Shown here: piece after piece, positions 43,757 through 53,398 of the stretch | How the letters are laid out: each line of letters starts with the position of its first letter | Numbering within the stretch: position 1 is the stretch's first letter | Source: Clostridiales bacterium | GTDB taxonomy: Bacteria; Bacillota; Clostridia; Lachnospirales; Lachnospiraceae | Assembly: GCA_012520645.1 (NCBI GenBank) | Contig: JAAYNV010000038.1 | Coordinates: forward strand, 1 to 64,000 | Length of the DNA: 64,000 nt | Direction: 5' to 3' | Notes under the pieces: model-generated | Told to the model about the DNA's origin: nothing | Seen by the model: the letters and a program-made list of their open reading frames with translations, nothing else | Database searches by the model: none | Position numbers and translations under genes: made by a program

Positions 43757-45265
43757 TTACAACATCTCTTTCAATTTGGTCCGGTCAATTTTACCGTTTA
43801 AATTATGCGGCATTTCTTTCAGAAAAATATACCGGTTCGGCTGCATATAATCCGGCACCAGTTCCCTGATTCCATCCGCTATATATTCCTCAGTTACTTC
43901 ATCTGCAATGCAGGCGGTAATCTTATGCTTTTCTTCATCATAAAGCACACAGCACTCTGAAATATCATCCAGCGAGCCTATCGCTGCCTCGATCTCTCCC
44001 AGCTCGATCCTGTGACCCATATGCTTGATCTGAAAATCCTTTCTGGAAAGATAGATCAGTTCGCCGTATTCATTATACTTTGCCAGATCTCCTGTCTTAT
44101 AAATCATTTCCTGAAAATTTTCCTGTAACGGGTTCTGCACAAAGGCTTCTCTGGTCCGTTCCGGAGCATGAAAATATCCTGCGGAAAGCGAAGTGCCCTT
44201 AATACAGATTTCACCCGCTTCTCCTTCACCGGCTTCCGTTCCGTCCTCTTTTAATAATAAAATACCGGTATTTTCAAACGGAACCCCAATCGGAAGCGAA
44301 TCCGTATCTTCAAATTCACGGTCTACCACATAATAGGTACTCGCACAGGTCGTCTCCGTAGGACCGTACATATTCACATACATTGCATTGGGAACATGCT
44401 TTCTCCACACATTGAGCTGCTTATTCGGCATAACCTCTCCGCAAAACATGATTTTTTTCAGGCAGGACACATCCACTGCCCGAAGTGCACGAAGATTCGC
44501 CACTACGACTAACGCAGACGGCACCCAATACAGGGCATTGATCTGCTTGTCTGCGATATATTGCAAAAGCTTGATCGGGAATTTAAAATATTCCGGCGGT
44601 ACAATATAGGTCGTTGCTCCCGATATAATCGGACAATAGATATCTAATACCGACAGATCGAAATAAAACGGTCCCTGATTGGCAAATTTTTCTTTTTCCG
44701 TTATATCAAACCGTTCATTCACTGCCAATGCAAAGTCAATGACCGCCCGATGAGAAATGGTCACACCCTTCGGCACACCTGTGGAGCCGGACGTGAACAG
44801 TACATACAAAAGATCCGTATCTAACACCCTGCTTACCGTCTGACTAAGCTTCTCCTCATCCGGCTTCTCTTGCAAAAGCTTCTCATACAAAAGCACCGGA
44901 ATATCCGCTGCAAACTCTCCCGCTTTCTCTCGATTTTTTTCATCCGTCACAATATAAGCCGGATGCAACGTTTCCATAATCTTATTCACTCTTGCCGCAG
45001 GCATGGAAACGTCAACCGGCGTATAATAATTTCCACTGTATGCAATGCCCATAAAACAACTGAGGCATGCCACGCTTTTCTCAAGGTATACGACAACCGG
45101 CTTGGCAAAAATTTTCTGCCGAATCAGTCCCATACCTATTTTCTGCGCTTCCTCCCTTAATTCCCGAAAGGTCATTTCTCTTTCTTCATCACAAAAGGCA
45201 GCTTTATCGGGAAATTTTTCTGCTGTTTCTTCCAAATAACGGATTATACTGTTCTTCACATCCAC
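43757..45265 (-). CDS. DltA-like amino acid adenylation ligase
   Basis: This ANL-family enzyme activates an amino acid or other acid as an acyl-adenylate and loads it on a carrier protein. The 502-residue protein has all core motifs: LFTSGSTGVPKG at 156-167, MYGPTETTCAS, YKTGDLAKY and LNGKIDRTKLKEML with the catalytic lysine near the end. Length and order match DltA (D-alanine carrier ligase) rather than longer NRPS modules. No DltB or DltD is beside it, so it is not the teichoic-acid D-alanylation system. It lies between NeuC and its own ACP, pointing to acylation of a nonulosonic acid. Confidence 0.88.
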   Translation of the reverse strand: MDVKNSIIRYLEETAEKFPDKAAFCDEEREMTFRELREEAQKIGMGLIRQKIFAKPVVVYLEKSVACLSCFMGIAYSGNYYTPVDVSMPAARVNKIMETLHPAYIVTDEKNREKAGEFAADIPVLLYEKLLQEKPDEEKLSQTVSRVLDTDLLYVLFTSGSTGVPKGVTISHRAVIDFALAVNERFDITEKEKFANQGPFYFDLSVLDIYCPIISGATTYIVPPEYFKFPIKLLQYIADKQINALYWVPSALVVVANLRALRAVDVSCLKKIMFCGEVMPNKQLNVWRKHVPNAMYVNMYGPTETTCASTYYVVDREFEDTDSLPIGVPFENTGILLLKEDGTEAGEGEAGEICIKGTSLSAGYFHAPERTREAFVQNPLQENFQEMIYKTGDLAKYNEYGELIYLSRKDFQIKHMGHRIELGEIEAAIGSLDDISECCVLYDEEKHKITACIADEVTEEYIADGIRELVPDYMQPNRYIFLKEMPHNLNGKIDRTKLKEML

Positions 45266-45267
45266 AC

Positions 45268-46422
45268 CTACATTTCCAAATCTACAAACTGTTTCTGGAG
45301 CTTAAACTCCCAGATTTCCTCTTCCTGCAAAATTTCCATAAACCGCTTTGTACTGTTTCCGTCTCCAAAAGCACTTGTACGAATCCGATGCTTATCGATT
45401 TGGGAAATCGCCTTCAGAATATCATCCCTTTTTTCATACACATGCTGTATATTCGGACTTAAATTCAGGGAATAACGACCACTCTGACGGTTTCCGATAT
45501 CAATGGCAGGTACTCCGTACACACTGGTCTCCCGGACTCCCGCACTGGAATTTCCCATCATAAATTCCGCATTTTTAAGCAGGGTCAAAAAATGCTCAAA
45601 ACGCAGGGAGGGGAAAATTTTAAAATGTTTATTGCCATCCAGACGTTTATACTCATTCATAATAATTTCTGAACCCAGATCGTTGTTCGGGTATACCGCA
45701 ATATAATTCTTCCCGGAAGCGATTGCAGCATCCACAAGGTTTTGCACCTTATCCCCGATCCCATCATATTCCGTGGTAACCGGATGGTACATCAAAATAC
45801 CATAGTCCCGGAAAGGAATCTCATATTTGTCCAGTGCTTCTTCTAAAGTCGGCAGCTTGTCCGACATCATGATATCTATGTCCGGTGAGCCAATCACATG
45901 AATATGCTTCTGTTCCTCACCAAGCTGAATCAGTCTCTGCTTTGCCTCCTCATTGCATACCATATGGATATGGGCAAACTTGGAAATGGCATGGCGGATG
46001 GATTCATCAATCGTTCCTGACAGTTCACCGCCTTCAATATGCACCACTCGGATATTATTGAGGGCGCCCACAACCGCTCCTGCCAGAGCATCGATGCGGT
46101 CACCGTGTATCACGATCATATCCGGCTCCACACTCCGTACATAACCGCTCAGATTGCAGATCGTATCTCCCAAGTCATAACTCATGCTTTTCGTGTTTGC
46201 CAGACCAAATGCTACATAGGTATTCTTGTAGTGATCCTTCAATACCTCACGATAGGTCCCGCCGAATGTGTTTAAGATATGCATACCCGACACGAAAACA
46301 TATGCTTCAAATTCTTCGGAAGCCTCCACGCTCTTAATCAAAGATTTGATTTTTCCATAATCCGCTCTTGTTCCCGTTATAAACAGAATCTTACGACATT
46401 CTTCCTTTTCCTCAATGTTCAT
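45268..46422 (-). CDS. neuC: UDP/GDP-N-acetylglucosamine 2-epimerase, hydrolysing (NeuC family)
   Basis: NeuC splits a nucleotide-GlcNAc to free ManNAc (or a related sugar) while inverting C2, feeding NeuB. The 384-residue protein has ILFITGTRADYGKIKSLI at residues 13-30, VIHGDRIDALAGAVVGA, HIEGGELSGTIDESIRHA and MMGNSSAGVRETSVYGVPAIDIGNRQ. All are features of the hydrolysing epimerases. It overlaps nothing but lies two bases after the NeuB gene's stop, so they are one unit. UDP (sialic) and GDP (legionaminic) forms look alike at this level. Confidence 0.9.
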   Translation of the reverse strand: MNIEEKEECRKILFITGTRADYGKIKSLIKSVEASEEFEAYVFVSGMHILNTFGGTYREVLKDHYKNTYVAFGLANTKSMSYDLGDTICNLSGYVRSVEPDMIVIHGDRIDALAGAVVGALNNIRVVHIEGGELSGTIDESIRHAISKFAHIHMVCNEEAKQRLIQLGEEQKHIHVIGSPDIDIMMSDKLPTLEEALDKYEIPFRDYGILMYHPVTTEYDGIGDKVQNLVDAAIASGKNYIAVYPNNDLGSEIIMNEYKRLDGNKHFKIFPSLRFEHFLTLLKNAEFMMGNSSAGVRETSVYGVPAIDIGNRQSGRYSLNLSPNIQHVYEKRDDILKAISQIDKHRIRTSAFGDGNSTKRFMEILQEEEIWEFKLQKQFVDLEM

Positions 46423-46424
46423 TT

Positions 46425-47468
46425 CTATTTCTGCTCCTCAATCATAGCACGACCAAGCTGCACATCTTCTGCTATATCACAGGCCGCTCTTTTTCCCAAT
46501 ACTTTCTCGTACTCTTCCGCCAGAATTTCTCCGGTGCCCGGACGCTTTACCCACAGGTTTTCTTTTGTAAAGCATTCGCCCTTTTGGATGGGTTTGATCG
46601 TAACGCAGGTGGCAAACGCAAAGTCGATCGTAACCTGTTCTTCAGCCGCTGCTCCTTTACTGCCCCCAAGCATTTTCGGAACATTGACCGCCGCCTCCAA
46701 AAGCTCTTTCAATTTTTCTTCATCCATCGAGCATACAATATCCGGACCTGTCCGCTCCATGCGGTCGGTAAAGTGTCTTTCCACCACCTTGGCTCCCAAA
46801 GCCATTGCCGCGATACATGCCGCATTGGACAGCGTATGATCGGAAAGTCCTACCGGAACATCCGGAAATTCCCGCATCATCTCCTGCATCGCTCCAAGAC
46901 GTACTAACTCCGGCGCGGTCGGATACAGATTGGTCGTATGCAACAACGCATAATCCACACCGTGCTTTTCCAAAATATTGACTGCCTTGGAAACTGATTT
47001 CAAATCATTCATTCCGGTGGATACGATCATCGGCTTTCCAAACTCTGCCACATGCTCAAGCAGCGGATAGTTATTCATTTCACCGGAACCGATCTTATAA
47101 GCAGCCACCCCAAAACGTTCCAGCCTGTCTGCCGCCGCTCTGGAAAAAGGGGTACTTAAAAAAGACATACCGAGCGATTCCACATAGCGTTTCAGTTCCA
47201 GTTCTTCTTCCTCGGAAAGTGCACATCGCTCCATAATCTCATAAATAGATACATCCGCATTGCCCGGAATCACTTTTCTTGCCGCTCCGCTCATCTCATC
47301 CGCTACTATGTGTGTCTGATGCTTGATCAGTCTTGCACCCGCCCGGTGTGCCGCATCCACCATCTCTTTAGCGGTCTGCAAACTGCCTTCATGATTGATC
47401 CCGACCTCCGGGATGACCAGAACTCTTTCTTTTCCTACTTCGATATCATTGATCCGGAAATTTCTCAT
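46425..47468 (-). CDS. neuB: N-acylneuraminate/nonulosonate synthase (NeuB family)
   Basis: Condenses PEP with ManNAc or a related sugar to form a nonulosonic acid. The 347-residue protein has [84 protein letters not shown] and [17 protein letters not shown], then a C-terminal SAF domain ([18 protein letters not shown]). It differs in sequence from the PseI-like synthase at 39063, so two nine-carbon sugars may be made. Neighbour of NeuC, as usual for the pathway. Confidence 0.9.
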   Translation of the reverse strand: MRNFRINDIEVGKERVLVIPEVGINHEGSLQTAKEMVDAAHRAGARLIKHQTHIVADEMSGAARKVIPGNADVSIYEIMERCALSEEEELELKRYVESLGMSFLSTPFSRAAADRLERFGVAAYKIGSGEMNNYPLLEHVAEFGKPMIVSTGMNDLKSVSKAVNILEKHGVDYALLHTTNLYPTAPELVRLGAMQEMMREFPDVPVGLSDHTLSNAACIAAMALGAKVVERHFTDRMERTGPDIVCSMDEEKLKELLEAAVNVPKMLGGSKGAAAEEQVTIDFAFATCVTIKPIQKGECFTKENLWVKRPGTGEILAEEYEKVLGKRAACDIAEDVQLGRAMIEEQK

Positions 47469-47494
47469 TCTGCCCCGTTCCTTTCCATTGCTTT

Positions 47495-48469
47495 TTATTT
47501 CAGTTTTAAATAATTCTCACTTTTTGGAGGAAAATCATTGGTATCAAACCGGGGCAGCAGATATGGATTATCCTTTGCAAGATCTGCCACTCTGGCGTCA
47601 GTCACCAGCCCCATTTTACAGCCCCTTTCCTGAATATAGGAAAGCACCTCGTCATTATAGGCTCCCTCTGAACCGTACGGATAATTCATGACCCAGTTAT
47701 TCAGATCAATTACCGGCTCCAATGCCGCCAGTGACTGATCGATATCTTTGTGCATCTCCTCTTTCTGCATCTTTCCCAGCCAGTAATGGGAATAGCTGTG
47801 TATCCCAAAGAACATGCCGTCTTTTTTCATCTCCTGCATCTGCTCCATGCGAATATACAGTTCTCTGGAAAAATCCTGCTCACTCCTCTGCATGCACTCT
47901 GCAAACAGCGCCGAAGTCATCTCATTTCGGATATGCTCAGGCAGTCCGTTCTGTAAAAGTCTCTTAATAAAAATGACTTCCTTCGGGTCAAACCGGTTGG
48001 CTACAGCGAAACGTTCAAAAAGAACCTCATTCGATTCCAACTCTACTCCCTGACTGCGATACTGATCCAGTCTGTCAAACAGCTTCTGTATGATCTGATC
48101 TACAGGCATTCCGCTTGCAAGAATGAAATGAATCTTGTTGACATCCAGTACTGCATCCTCTGCCAATATCTTTCCCGGCACATAAAAACTACCCTGCAGT
48201 CCATATTTTCTAAGAAGCGGATACACATATTCATAGTGATCGGTATAGCCGTCATCAAAGGTCAGAAGGCAGGCATTCTCCGGCAGGGTATATTTTGGCT
48301 GTACCAGATTTTCCAAAAGATCTTCTACCCGGATGATCTGAAATTTTTTTCGCAGAAAATCTATCTGTTCCTCAAACAATTTATATTCCAATCCTTTGAT
48401 TTCCGGATATCTGCTGTTCTTTATTTCCCTGACATAATGGTACATGACCATCGTAATTTTACTGCTCAT
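47495..48469 (-). CDS. Polysaccharide deacetylase (NodB-fold) family protein
   Basis: A 324-residue protein with [21 protein letters not shown] at the N-terminus, [31 protein letters not shown] with the metal-binding DD, and [13 protein letters not shown] with the two His. This order of NodB motifs is typical of capsule-locus deacetylases of the AF_1539 kind; a cytoplasmic role is likely since no signal peptide is seen. The open frame extends to 48667, but homology begins at the ATG at 48469, which has AGGGCAGG before it. It would remove an acyl group from a sugar precursor in the same pathway. Confidence 0.82.
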   Translation of the reverse strand: MSSKITMVMYHYVREIKNSRYPEIKGLEYKLFEEQIDFLRKKFQIIRVEDLLENLVQPKYTLPENACLLTFDDGYTDHYEYVYPLLRKYGLQGSFYVPGKILAEDAVLDVNKIHFILASGMPVDQIIQKLFDRLDQYRSQGVELESNEVLFERFAVANRFDPKEVIFIKRLLQNGLPEHIRNEMTSALFAECMQRSEQDFSRELYIRMEQMQEMKKDGMFFGIHSYSHYWLGKMQKEEMHKDIDQSLAALEPVIDLNNWVMNYPYGSEGAYNDEVLSYIQERGCKMGLVTDARVADLAKDNPYLLPRFDTNDFPPKSENYLKLK

Positions 48470-48518
48470 CTGGTATTTCCTGCCCTTCCTCTGATCTGCA
48501 TATAAATCTGTTATTATC

Positions 48519-50012
48519 TTACGACTTTTGATACCATTCCACAACTGTATCTGCCAGATTATTCCCGCTCTGCTCCACGCTGAGCGACTCCTTGATCGTT
48601 TCGCTGTTAAGGTAAATATACATCGCCGTAGTCTGTTCCGCAAATGCTTTGAAGAACTGACGCACATGATGCTCAGGAATACAGAACTCCTCTTTCTGAG
48701 TGCAGGCTAATGCTGCCTTACAGTTCTCCACATTTGTAATCCGAAAGACTCCCGGTGCACTGTTTAACATACCGTTTCCGAATACAAACGCCGGTTTTCC
48801 ATTGATGATTGCCTCCAAGATGACCGTACCGGTACAGGTACTGATCCCTTTACAGTGTCTGAGCAGTTCCTTGGAATCCACCGTACTCTTTAACAGCCTG
48901 ACACCCTTAATTTTCTGAATATCGCTGTAAAAATAGGATTCCCTGCACGGCTGCACGAAATGTTCCTTTACATACAACTGGATTCCGGTTCCTTCCAGTG
49001 CTTTTGCCAGAATCTTAATCGCAAGAATCTGATCCACAAACTCCCCTGCCATCGGAAGGGTCGTCGCTTCCGGCTGTAAATGCAGGAAATATACGATATA
49101 CGGCTTACTGTAATCCGGCAGCTGCGCCATATCGTCATAGGTCTTAATCGGAATCATCGTATGATACTTGCGGTAAGCCCTGCCCACATAGCGCTGGTTC
49201 TCCTTGATCTCTGCCCAGTTTTTCGTCATTACGGCCGTATCATGATGAAGCAGTGCCGCCTTCATGCCCTGTTTGATTTTGGCAAGATAACGCCTGTACA
49301 CCTTTTTACGCTTGATATCCGTAAAATAAGCATCCCACTGCTCCTTCATGTGAACCTTTTTCGGCTCTTCGATTTTACTCCGATCCTCCGTCGTATCTAA
49401 CTTCTTGACCTGATAATATAGTTCTACATCCTCCGGCAGCTTCACATCACGTTCTTCGTTATAAGTAACACGGACCACATCCTGCTCTAAATCCTCGCAG
49501 GCAAAGTACCGTTCATTTACAACAGTAACCTCCAGCACGCACGTCCGGATTCCCTTGATTTTAGCCAGAGCATACATCATATAATCATAGGTATGATGCG
49601 GTATATTCGTAAATACGACATAGTTAATCTGCTCGGTTTCATAAATGTGATTCCAAAACTGTAGATTCTGCAGGTAAATTCTTCGCTGTTCGTCATACTC
49701 GTAAACATCAAAATTGTACCGTCTCTGCAGCATACGCATAGCGGTATTTTCATACGGTGCCATCTGTCGTACCAATTCTCTGGAAAGCGGTTCAAATTCA
49801 TTAAAATCATAGAATTCTTCATAACGGCAGTGGGCACACATATCATAGTTTAACAACCGGTATTTTTCTTCTTCAAAAATATCCAGATCGTCATGCACCT
49901 TCTGCACCAACACACATTTCTCAAAGTGCAGTCTCTCATCAATCCGCTCCAGAACCTTTTTCTGATAGCCCTCTATTGAATCAACGCCTGTAAACAGCAT
50001 TCTTATTCCCAT
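48519..50012 (-). CDS. KpsS-like capsule biosynthesis protein, putative transferase
   Basis: A 497-residue cytoplasmic protein. The strongest block is the C-terminal half: YIVYFLHLQPEATTLPMAGEFVDQILAIKILAKAL, then IQLYVKEHFVQP and ISTCTGTVILEAIINGKPAFVFG. The block resembles capsule polysaccharide proteins of the KpsS/LipB type, which transfer KDO or similar acidic sugars to lipid. It lies next to the nonulosonate genes, so transfer of a CMP-nonulosonate is a fair guess. The N-terminal half (RYEEFYDFNEFEPL, a YDYMMYALAKIKGI segment) is not recognised. The ATG at 50012 has GAGAGG before it; an ATG at 50057 overlaps the upstream gene. Confidence 0.5.
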   Translation of the reverse strand: MGIRMLFTGVDSIEGYQKKVLERIDERLHFEKCVLVQKVHDDLDIFEEEKYRLLNYDMCAHCRYEEFYDFNEFEPLSRELVRQMAPYENTAMRMLQRRYNFDVYEYDEQRRIYLQNLQFWNHIYETEQINYVVFTNIPHHTYDYMMYALAKIKGIRTCVLEVTVVNERYFACEDLEQDVVRVTYNEERDVKLPEDVELYYQVKKLDTTEDRSKIEEPKKVHMKEQWDAYFTDIKRKKVYRRYLAKIKQGMKAALLHHDTAVMTKNWAEIKENQRYVGRAYRKYHTMIPIKTYDDMAQLPDYSKPYIVYFLHLQPEATTLPMAGEFVDQILAIKILAKALEGTGIQLYVKEHFVQPCRESYFYSDIQKIKGVRLLKSTVDSKELLRHCKGISTCTGTVILEAIINGKPAFVFGNGMLNSAPGVFRITNVENCKAALACTQKEEFCIPEHHVRQFFKAFAEQTTAMYIYLNSETIKESLSVEQSGNNLADTVVEWYQKS

Positions 50013-50025
50013 ACTCTTTAGCCTC

Positions 50026-51765
50026 TCACACCTTCGTCCTCGTAATTTTTCCTTCATCCACCTTATAGATCAGATCGCAGTTTTCAATTGTTTTCAGTCT
50101 ATGCGCAATAATAAGCATAGTCTTCTTACCATGGAAATTATCAATCGCTTCCATGATTGCTGCCTCAGTATCATTGTCCAGTGCCGAAGTCGCCTCATCC
50201 AGAATGAGAAGCTCCGGATTGTGGTAAAGCGCTCTGGCAATGCCAAGTCTCTGTCTTTGTCCACCGGAAAGTCTGACTCCACGCTCTCCTATCTTGGTAT
50301 CCAGACCCTCCGGAAGTTCCTGCACGAACTGTTTCATCTGTGCCTCTTCCAAAACTTCCCAGACCCGTTTTTCATCAATCTCTTTTTCTTCGATACCAAA
50401 CGCTACATTTTCACGAATGGAAACATCCATCAGGCTGATCGTCTGCGGAATATAGCCAATATTATGAAGCCATCCGGCATAATGGTCAAACACATTCTGC
50501 CCGTCACACAAGATCTCTCCCTGTTGTGGCTTTAACATCCCCAGAATAATATCGACTACGGTGGTCTTTCCCGCTCCGGAAGGTCCTACGATACCAATGG
50601 ATTTTCCGATTTCAATTTCCATTTCCGCATCCTTCACAATATATTTCTCCGTATTCGGATACTTGAAGGAAAGATTTTTAACCTCCACCTTATCCTGAAA
50701 GGTCAATGGTTTTTCATCACGGCAGATGACCGCATCCCTGTCGCTGCCCGAATACTGCGGCATATCCACGTTTTCATATACATAGTCCAGATTGGGTTTG
50801 TAATATGCAATTCTTGCCAGATAGTTGCTGGCACGGTTCGCACACGGCATCAAACGGCTGGCTGCAACCGCAAACGCAGAAAGCTGTGGCAACATGTCTG
50901 TCACATCATGCCCGCTCACAATCATGACTGCCAGATATCCTAACACACTGCCGATACTGATTGCTTCAATCAACAGTCTCGGAATCGAACTGAATACTTC
51001 ATAATCACGGGAGAGATTGTAGAAACGTCTGCCATGCTTTTTATAGCCTTCCAGAAAATATCCCTCCTTGGCAAACACCTTGACATCCTTCATACCGGTC
51101 ACGACCTGAATGATATTTCCATACATCAGGCTCTGCTTCTCTCTGGATTCTGCACCGATTTTCTGTAATCTCGGCTTTAAAAATTTATTGATAATCAGGG
51201 TGGTTCCACCTAAAATGACAGCAATCAGAATGGTCATCTGAGGGTCTACAATCATAAGTGAAGCACAAATAAAAATACCTACCACCAGTTCCGTAATCAG
51301 CTGCATGCACATTAACAACAGGGAAAACACACCTGTGGTGTCACTGTATACCGTTCTTAAAATATCCGATGTATTGACATTCAGATAAAATTCATACGGT
51401 TTATTCAGATAGATCTGAAGGAGATCTCTCGAAATCCGGTACTGGCTGTTAGAAATGAAGGTATTCTGCACATAAAACAGAAAACACATATATGCGTTTT
51501 TAAGGATATAAATTACAATCATCGCCATAATCATAAAGATCATGAACTCATTGATATCCTTACAATGTAAATAACGATTTAACACCACGATGATCTGATT
51601 TTCCGTAAACGCATCAGGCTGTACGATTGCTGTCACGATCGGCAGAATCATGGAGACTCCCAGTGTTTCTAACAGACCGCTGATCACGATCATGACGATC
51701 AGAATCACAACTCTTCCCTTCTGCTTTTTCGACAGTACCTTGTTAAGCTTCTTTATGACATCCAT
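50026..51765 (-). CDS. ABC-type lipid-linked oligosaccharide flippase (PglK/MsbA-like)
   Basis: A 579-residue fused permease-ATPase, same plan as the protein at 10515. The permease part opens VIVISGLLETLGVSMILPIVTAIV. The ATPase has Walker A GPSGAGKTTV, signature LSGGQRQRLGIARAL and Walker B LLILDEATSALD, then LIIAHRL. It should flip the glycan built by the right-hand operon. The last bases overlap the region just before the KpsS-like gene. Confidence 0.87.
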   Translation of the reverse strand: MDVIKKLNKVLSKKQKGRVVILIVMIVISGLLETLGVSMILPIVTAIVQPDAFTENQIIVVLNRYLHCKDINEFMIFMIMAMIVIYILKNAYMCFLFYVQNTFISNSQYRISRDLLQIYLNKPYEFYLNVNTSDILRTVYSDTTGVFSLLLMCMQLITELVVGIFICASLMIVDPQMTILIAVILGGTTLIINKFLKPRLQKIGAESREKQSLMYGNIIQVVTGMKDVKVFAKEGYFLEGYKKHGRRFYNLSRDYEVFSSIPRLLIEAISIGSVLGYLAVMIVSGHDVTDMLPQLSAFAVAASRLMPCANRASNYLARIAYYKPNLDYVYENVDMPQYSGSDRDAVICRDEKPLTFQDKVEVKNLSFKYPNTEKYIVKDAEMEIEIGKSIGIVGPSGAGKTTVVDIILGMLKPQQGEILCDGQNVFDHYAGWLHNIGYIPQTISLMDVSIRENVAFGIEEKEIDEKRVWEVLEEAQMKQFVQELPEGLDTKIGERGVRLSGGQRQRLGIARALYHNPELLILDEATSALDNDTEAAIMEAIDNFHGKKTMLIIAHRLKTIENCDLIYKVDEGKITRTKV

Positions 51766-51771
51766 TTTACA

Positions 51772-52524
51772 TTAATACCTTTCTAACAGCTTTATCACTG
51801 CCTTTACAACCTTCGCTTTGATTCCAATGACCTCTTCAAAATCATAAATCTCCTTTGGTGTTCCGCCAAAAGATTTCTTAAAATGGGTCACACTCGCTAC
51901 ATCTGCCCCCTGTCCGGCACCACCCCAGTCATAAAAGGTCTTGCCCAGCCTCTTGAAAAAGAGCATGTCCTCCTTATGCAGCAGACGGTTTGCCATCGCT
52001 ACGATCACCGGAGGGATGGACTCATCCACCCGAAACTGGGAAGCCGACTGATACAGTCTTGCGAACTCCTCTCCCACAATATAGGTATGGTAGATCAATA
52101 TTTTATCACCCATTTTTGCAACAGAAATAGCAAAAGCTTCTTTTGAAACATATTCCTTGATTTCTTCAATATAGCCTTCTTTGTTATGATTCTCGATTCC
52201 TTTGCTTTTCCAGAAATCACTGAAAAACTGTGCAAATTCTTCGATATCCTGATTTGTAATCTCGCTTCCTACCTTATATTCGCAGGTCACGCCTTCTTTC
52301 ACGGCACGCCGAATCTCATAACGACCGTTCTTGGAAATACGCTGCACGATATCTTCATCCGCTTCCGTCAGATCCGATACAAAGGTATTCATGACCTGAT
52401 AATCCTTCTGCGGATGAAATTCTGCATAGCGATACCGATTAATTCCTGCCTTTTTTAACGGCTGTTTTGCATACCAGATTGTCCGAAATGCCGTTCCATG
52501 TTTCTTTTTCTCTAAAATGAACAT
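51772..52524 (-). CDS. GNAT/FemAB-like transferase
   Basis: A 250-residue protein of the FemAB/acetyltransferase-6 kind. It has DIVQRISKNGRYEIRRAVKEG, the helix common in lipid II and glycan aminoacyl or acyl transferases, then YIVGEEFARLYQSASQFR and YDWGGAGQGADVASVTHFKKSFGG, whose DWGG and KKSFGG are the end motifs. It is shorter than lipid II transferases (about 400 residues), so it lacks the coiled-coil arm. The acceptor may be a sugar amine. It is in the ABC-transporter end of the operon, 6 bases before it. Confidence 0.65.
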   Translation of the reverse strand: MFILEKKKHGTAFRTIWYAKQPLKKAGINRYRYAEFHPQKDYQVMNTFVSDLTEADEDIVQRISKNGRYEIRRAVKEGVTCEYKVGSEITNQDIEEFAQFFSDFWKSKGIENHNKEGYIEEIKEYVSKEAFAISVAKMGDKILIYHTYIVGEEFARLYQSASQFRVDESIPPVIVAMANRLLHKEDMLFFKRLGKTFYDWGGAGQGADVASVTHFKKSFGGTPKEIYDFEEVIGIKAKVVKAVIKLLERY

Positions 52525-52546
52525 CCGCTCTCTCCATCCATCTATT

Positions 52547-53398
52547 CTATGCCTTCTTTACAAGGAGCTTCACTGCCAACCCCGGCAGCCCCACTATTCT
52601 GCTTATCCATTTCCATAAAAAATTCGAATTGTTATGCTGCCTTAAATATTCCTGTACCGTCTCATTCCGGGTGATCGAATGCTTCACCTTCCTTTTCCAG
52701 AGATTCCTTTTCTCCTGCTTTTCTGCCGTTCCGGCATATTCCAACGGAGAAAGTTCAAGCAGTTTTTTATAATCCACAATATCACTGCGGTTTCTTTCGA
52801 TAAACCGCTCAATCTCTTCAAAGTCTTCCTCCTGCATTCCGTTTACATGCAGGCAGACCGTATCCACTCCTGCGGATGGAATCCCCGCACTTTTACACGG
52901 TATGAAGGTCATTCCGTGCAGACGGTACACACAGTCCGCATAGCCGTCCGTCACATAACAAAAGCCATTTTCTGCCAGAGCCTTTACCGTATTTTCATCA
53001 TACGTATGCCCCGGTGCCATAAAGACCTCAGCCTGAATACCATGCTTTTGCAGAATCTCCTTTCCAAGACGCAGTTTTTCTCTCTGCTCCTCATAGGAAA
53101 CTCCGGCAAACTCACTTGCATTTTTTAGTCCTAACAGCCCGGATTCCTTGGTCGTATACAGGTGCTCATAGCCATGCTGTGCAATCGTCCAGCCCTCGTT
53201 CTGAAGTCCCCTGACATAGTCCCAGAAATCTTGTCGGACTGCTCCTGCTTTCAACTTAGGATCCCGATTGCACGGCACCACGCCAATTAATGGTTTGATC
53301 TGAAATCGGTCAAAGACCGCCTTCATTCGCAGGAACTTCTCCCAGTCCATATCCTCCGTTATATCATCCAATCGATAAGAAAATACTCTTCCTGCCAT
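52547..53398 (-). CDS. DUF2334/NodB-like polysaccharide deacetylase
   Basis: A 283-residue protein with VFSYRLDDITEDMDWEKFL, where the aspartates match the metal site, IAQHGYEHLY with the His pair, and EVFMAPGHTYDENTVKALAENGF. This is the DUF2334 type of NodB-fold deacetylase. The ATG at 53398 overlaps the stop of the upstream GT4 gene as TGATG and follows GAAGGTG; the longer frame to 53428 lies inside that gene. Two deacetylases (see 47495) in one operon suggest that several N- or O-acyl groups are removed. Confidence 0.7.
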   Translation of the reverse strand: MAGRVFSYRLDDITEDMDWEKFLRMKAVFDRFQIKPLIGVVPCNRDPKLKAGAVRQDFWDYVRGLQNEGWTIAQHGYEHLYTTKESGLLGLKNASEFAGVSYEEQREKLRLGKEILQKHGIQAEVFMAPGHTYDENTVKALAENGFCYVTDGYADCVYRLHGMTFIPCKSAGIPSAGVDTVCLHVNGMQEEDFEEIERFIERNRSDIVDYKKLLELSPLEYAGTAEKQEKRNLWKRKVKHSITRNETVQEYLRQHNNSNFLWKWISRIVGLPGLAVKLLVKKA

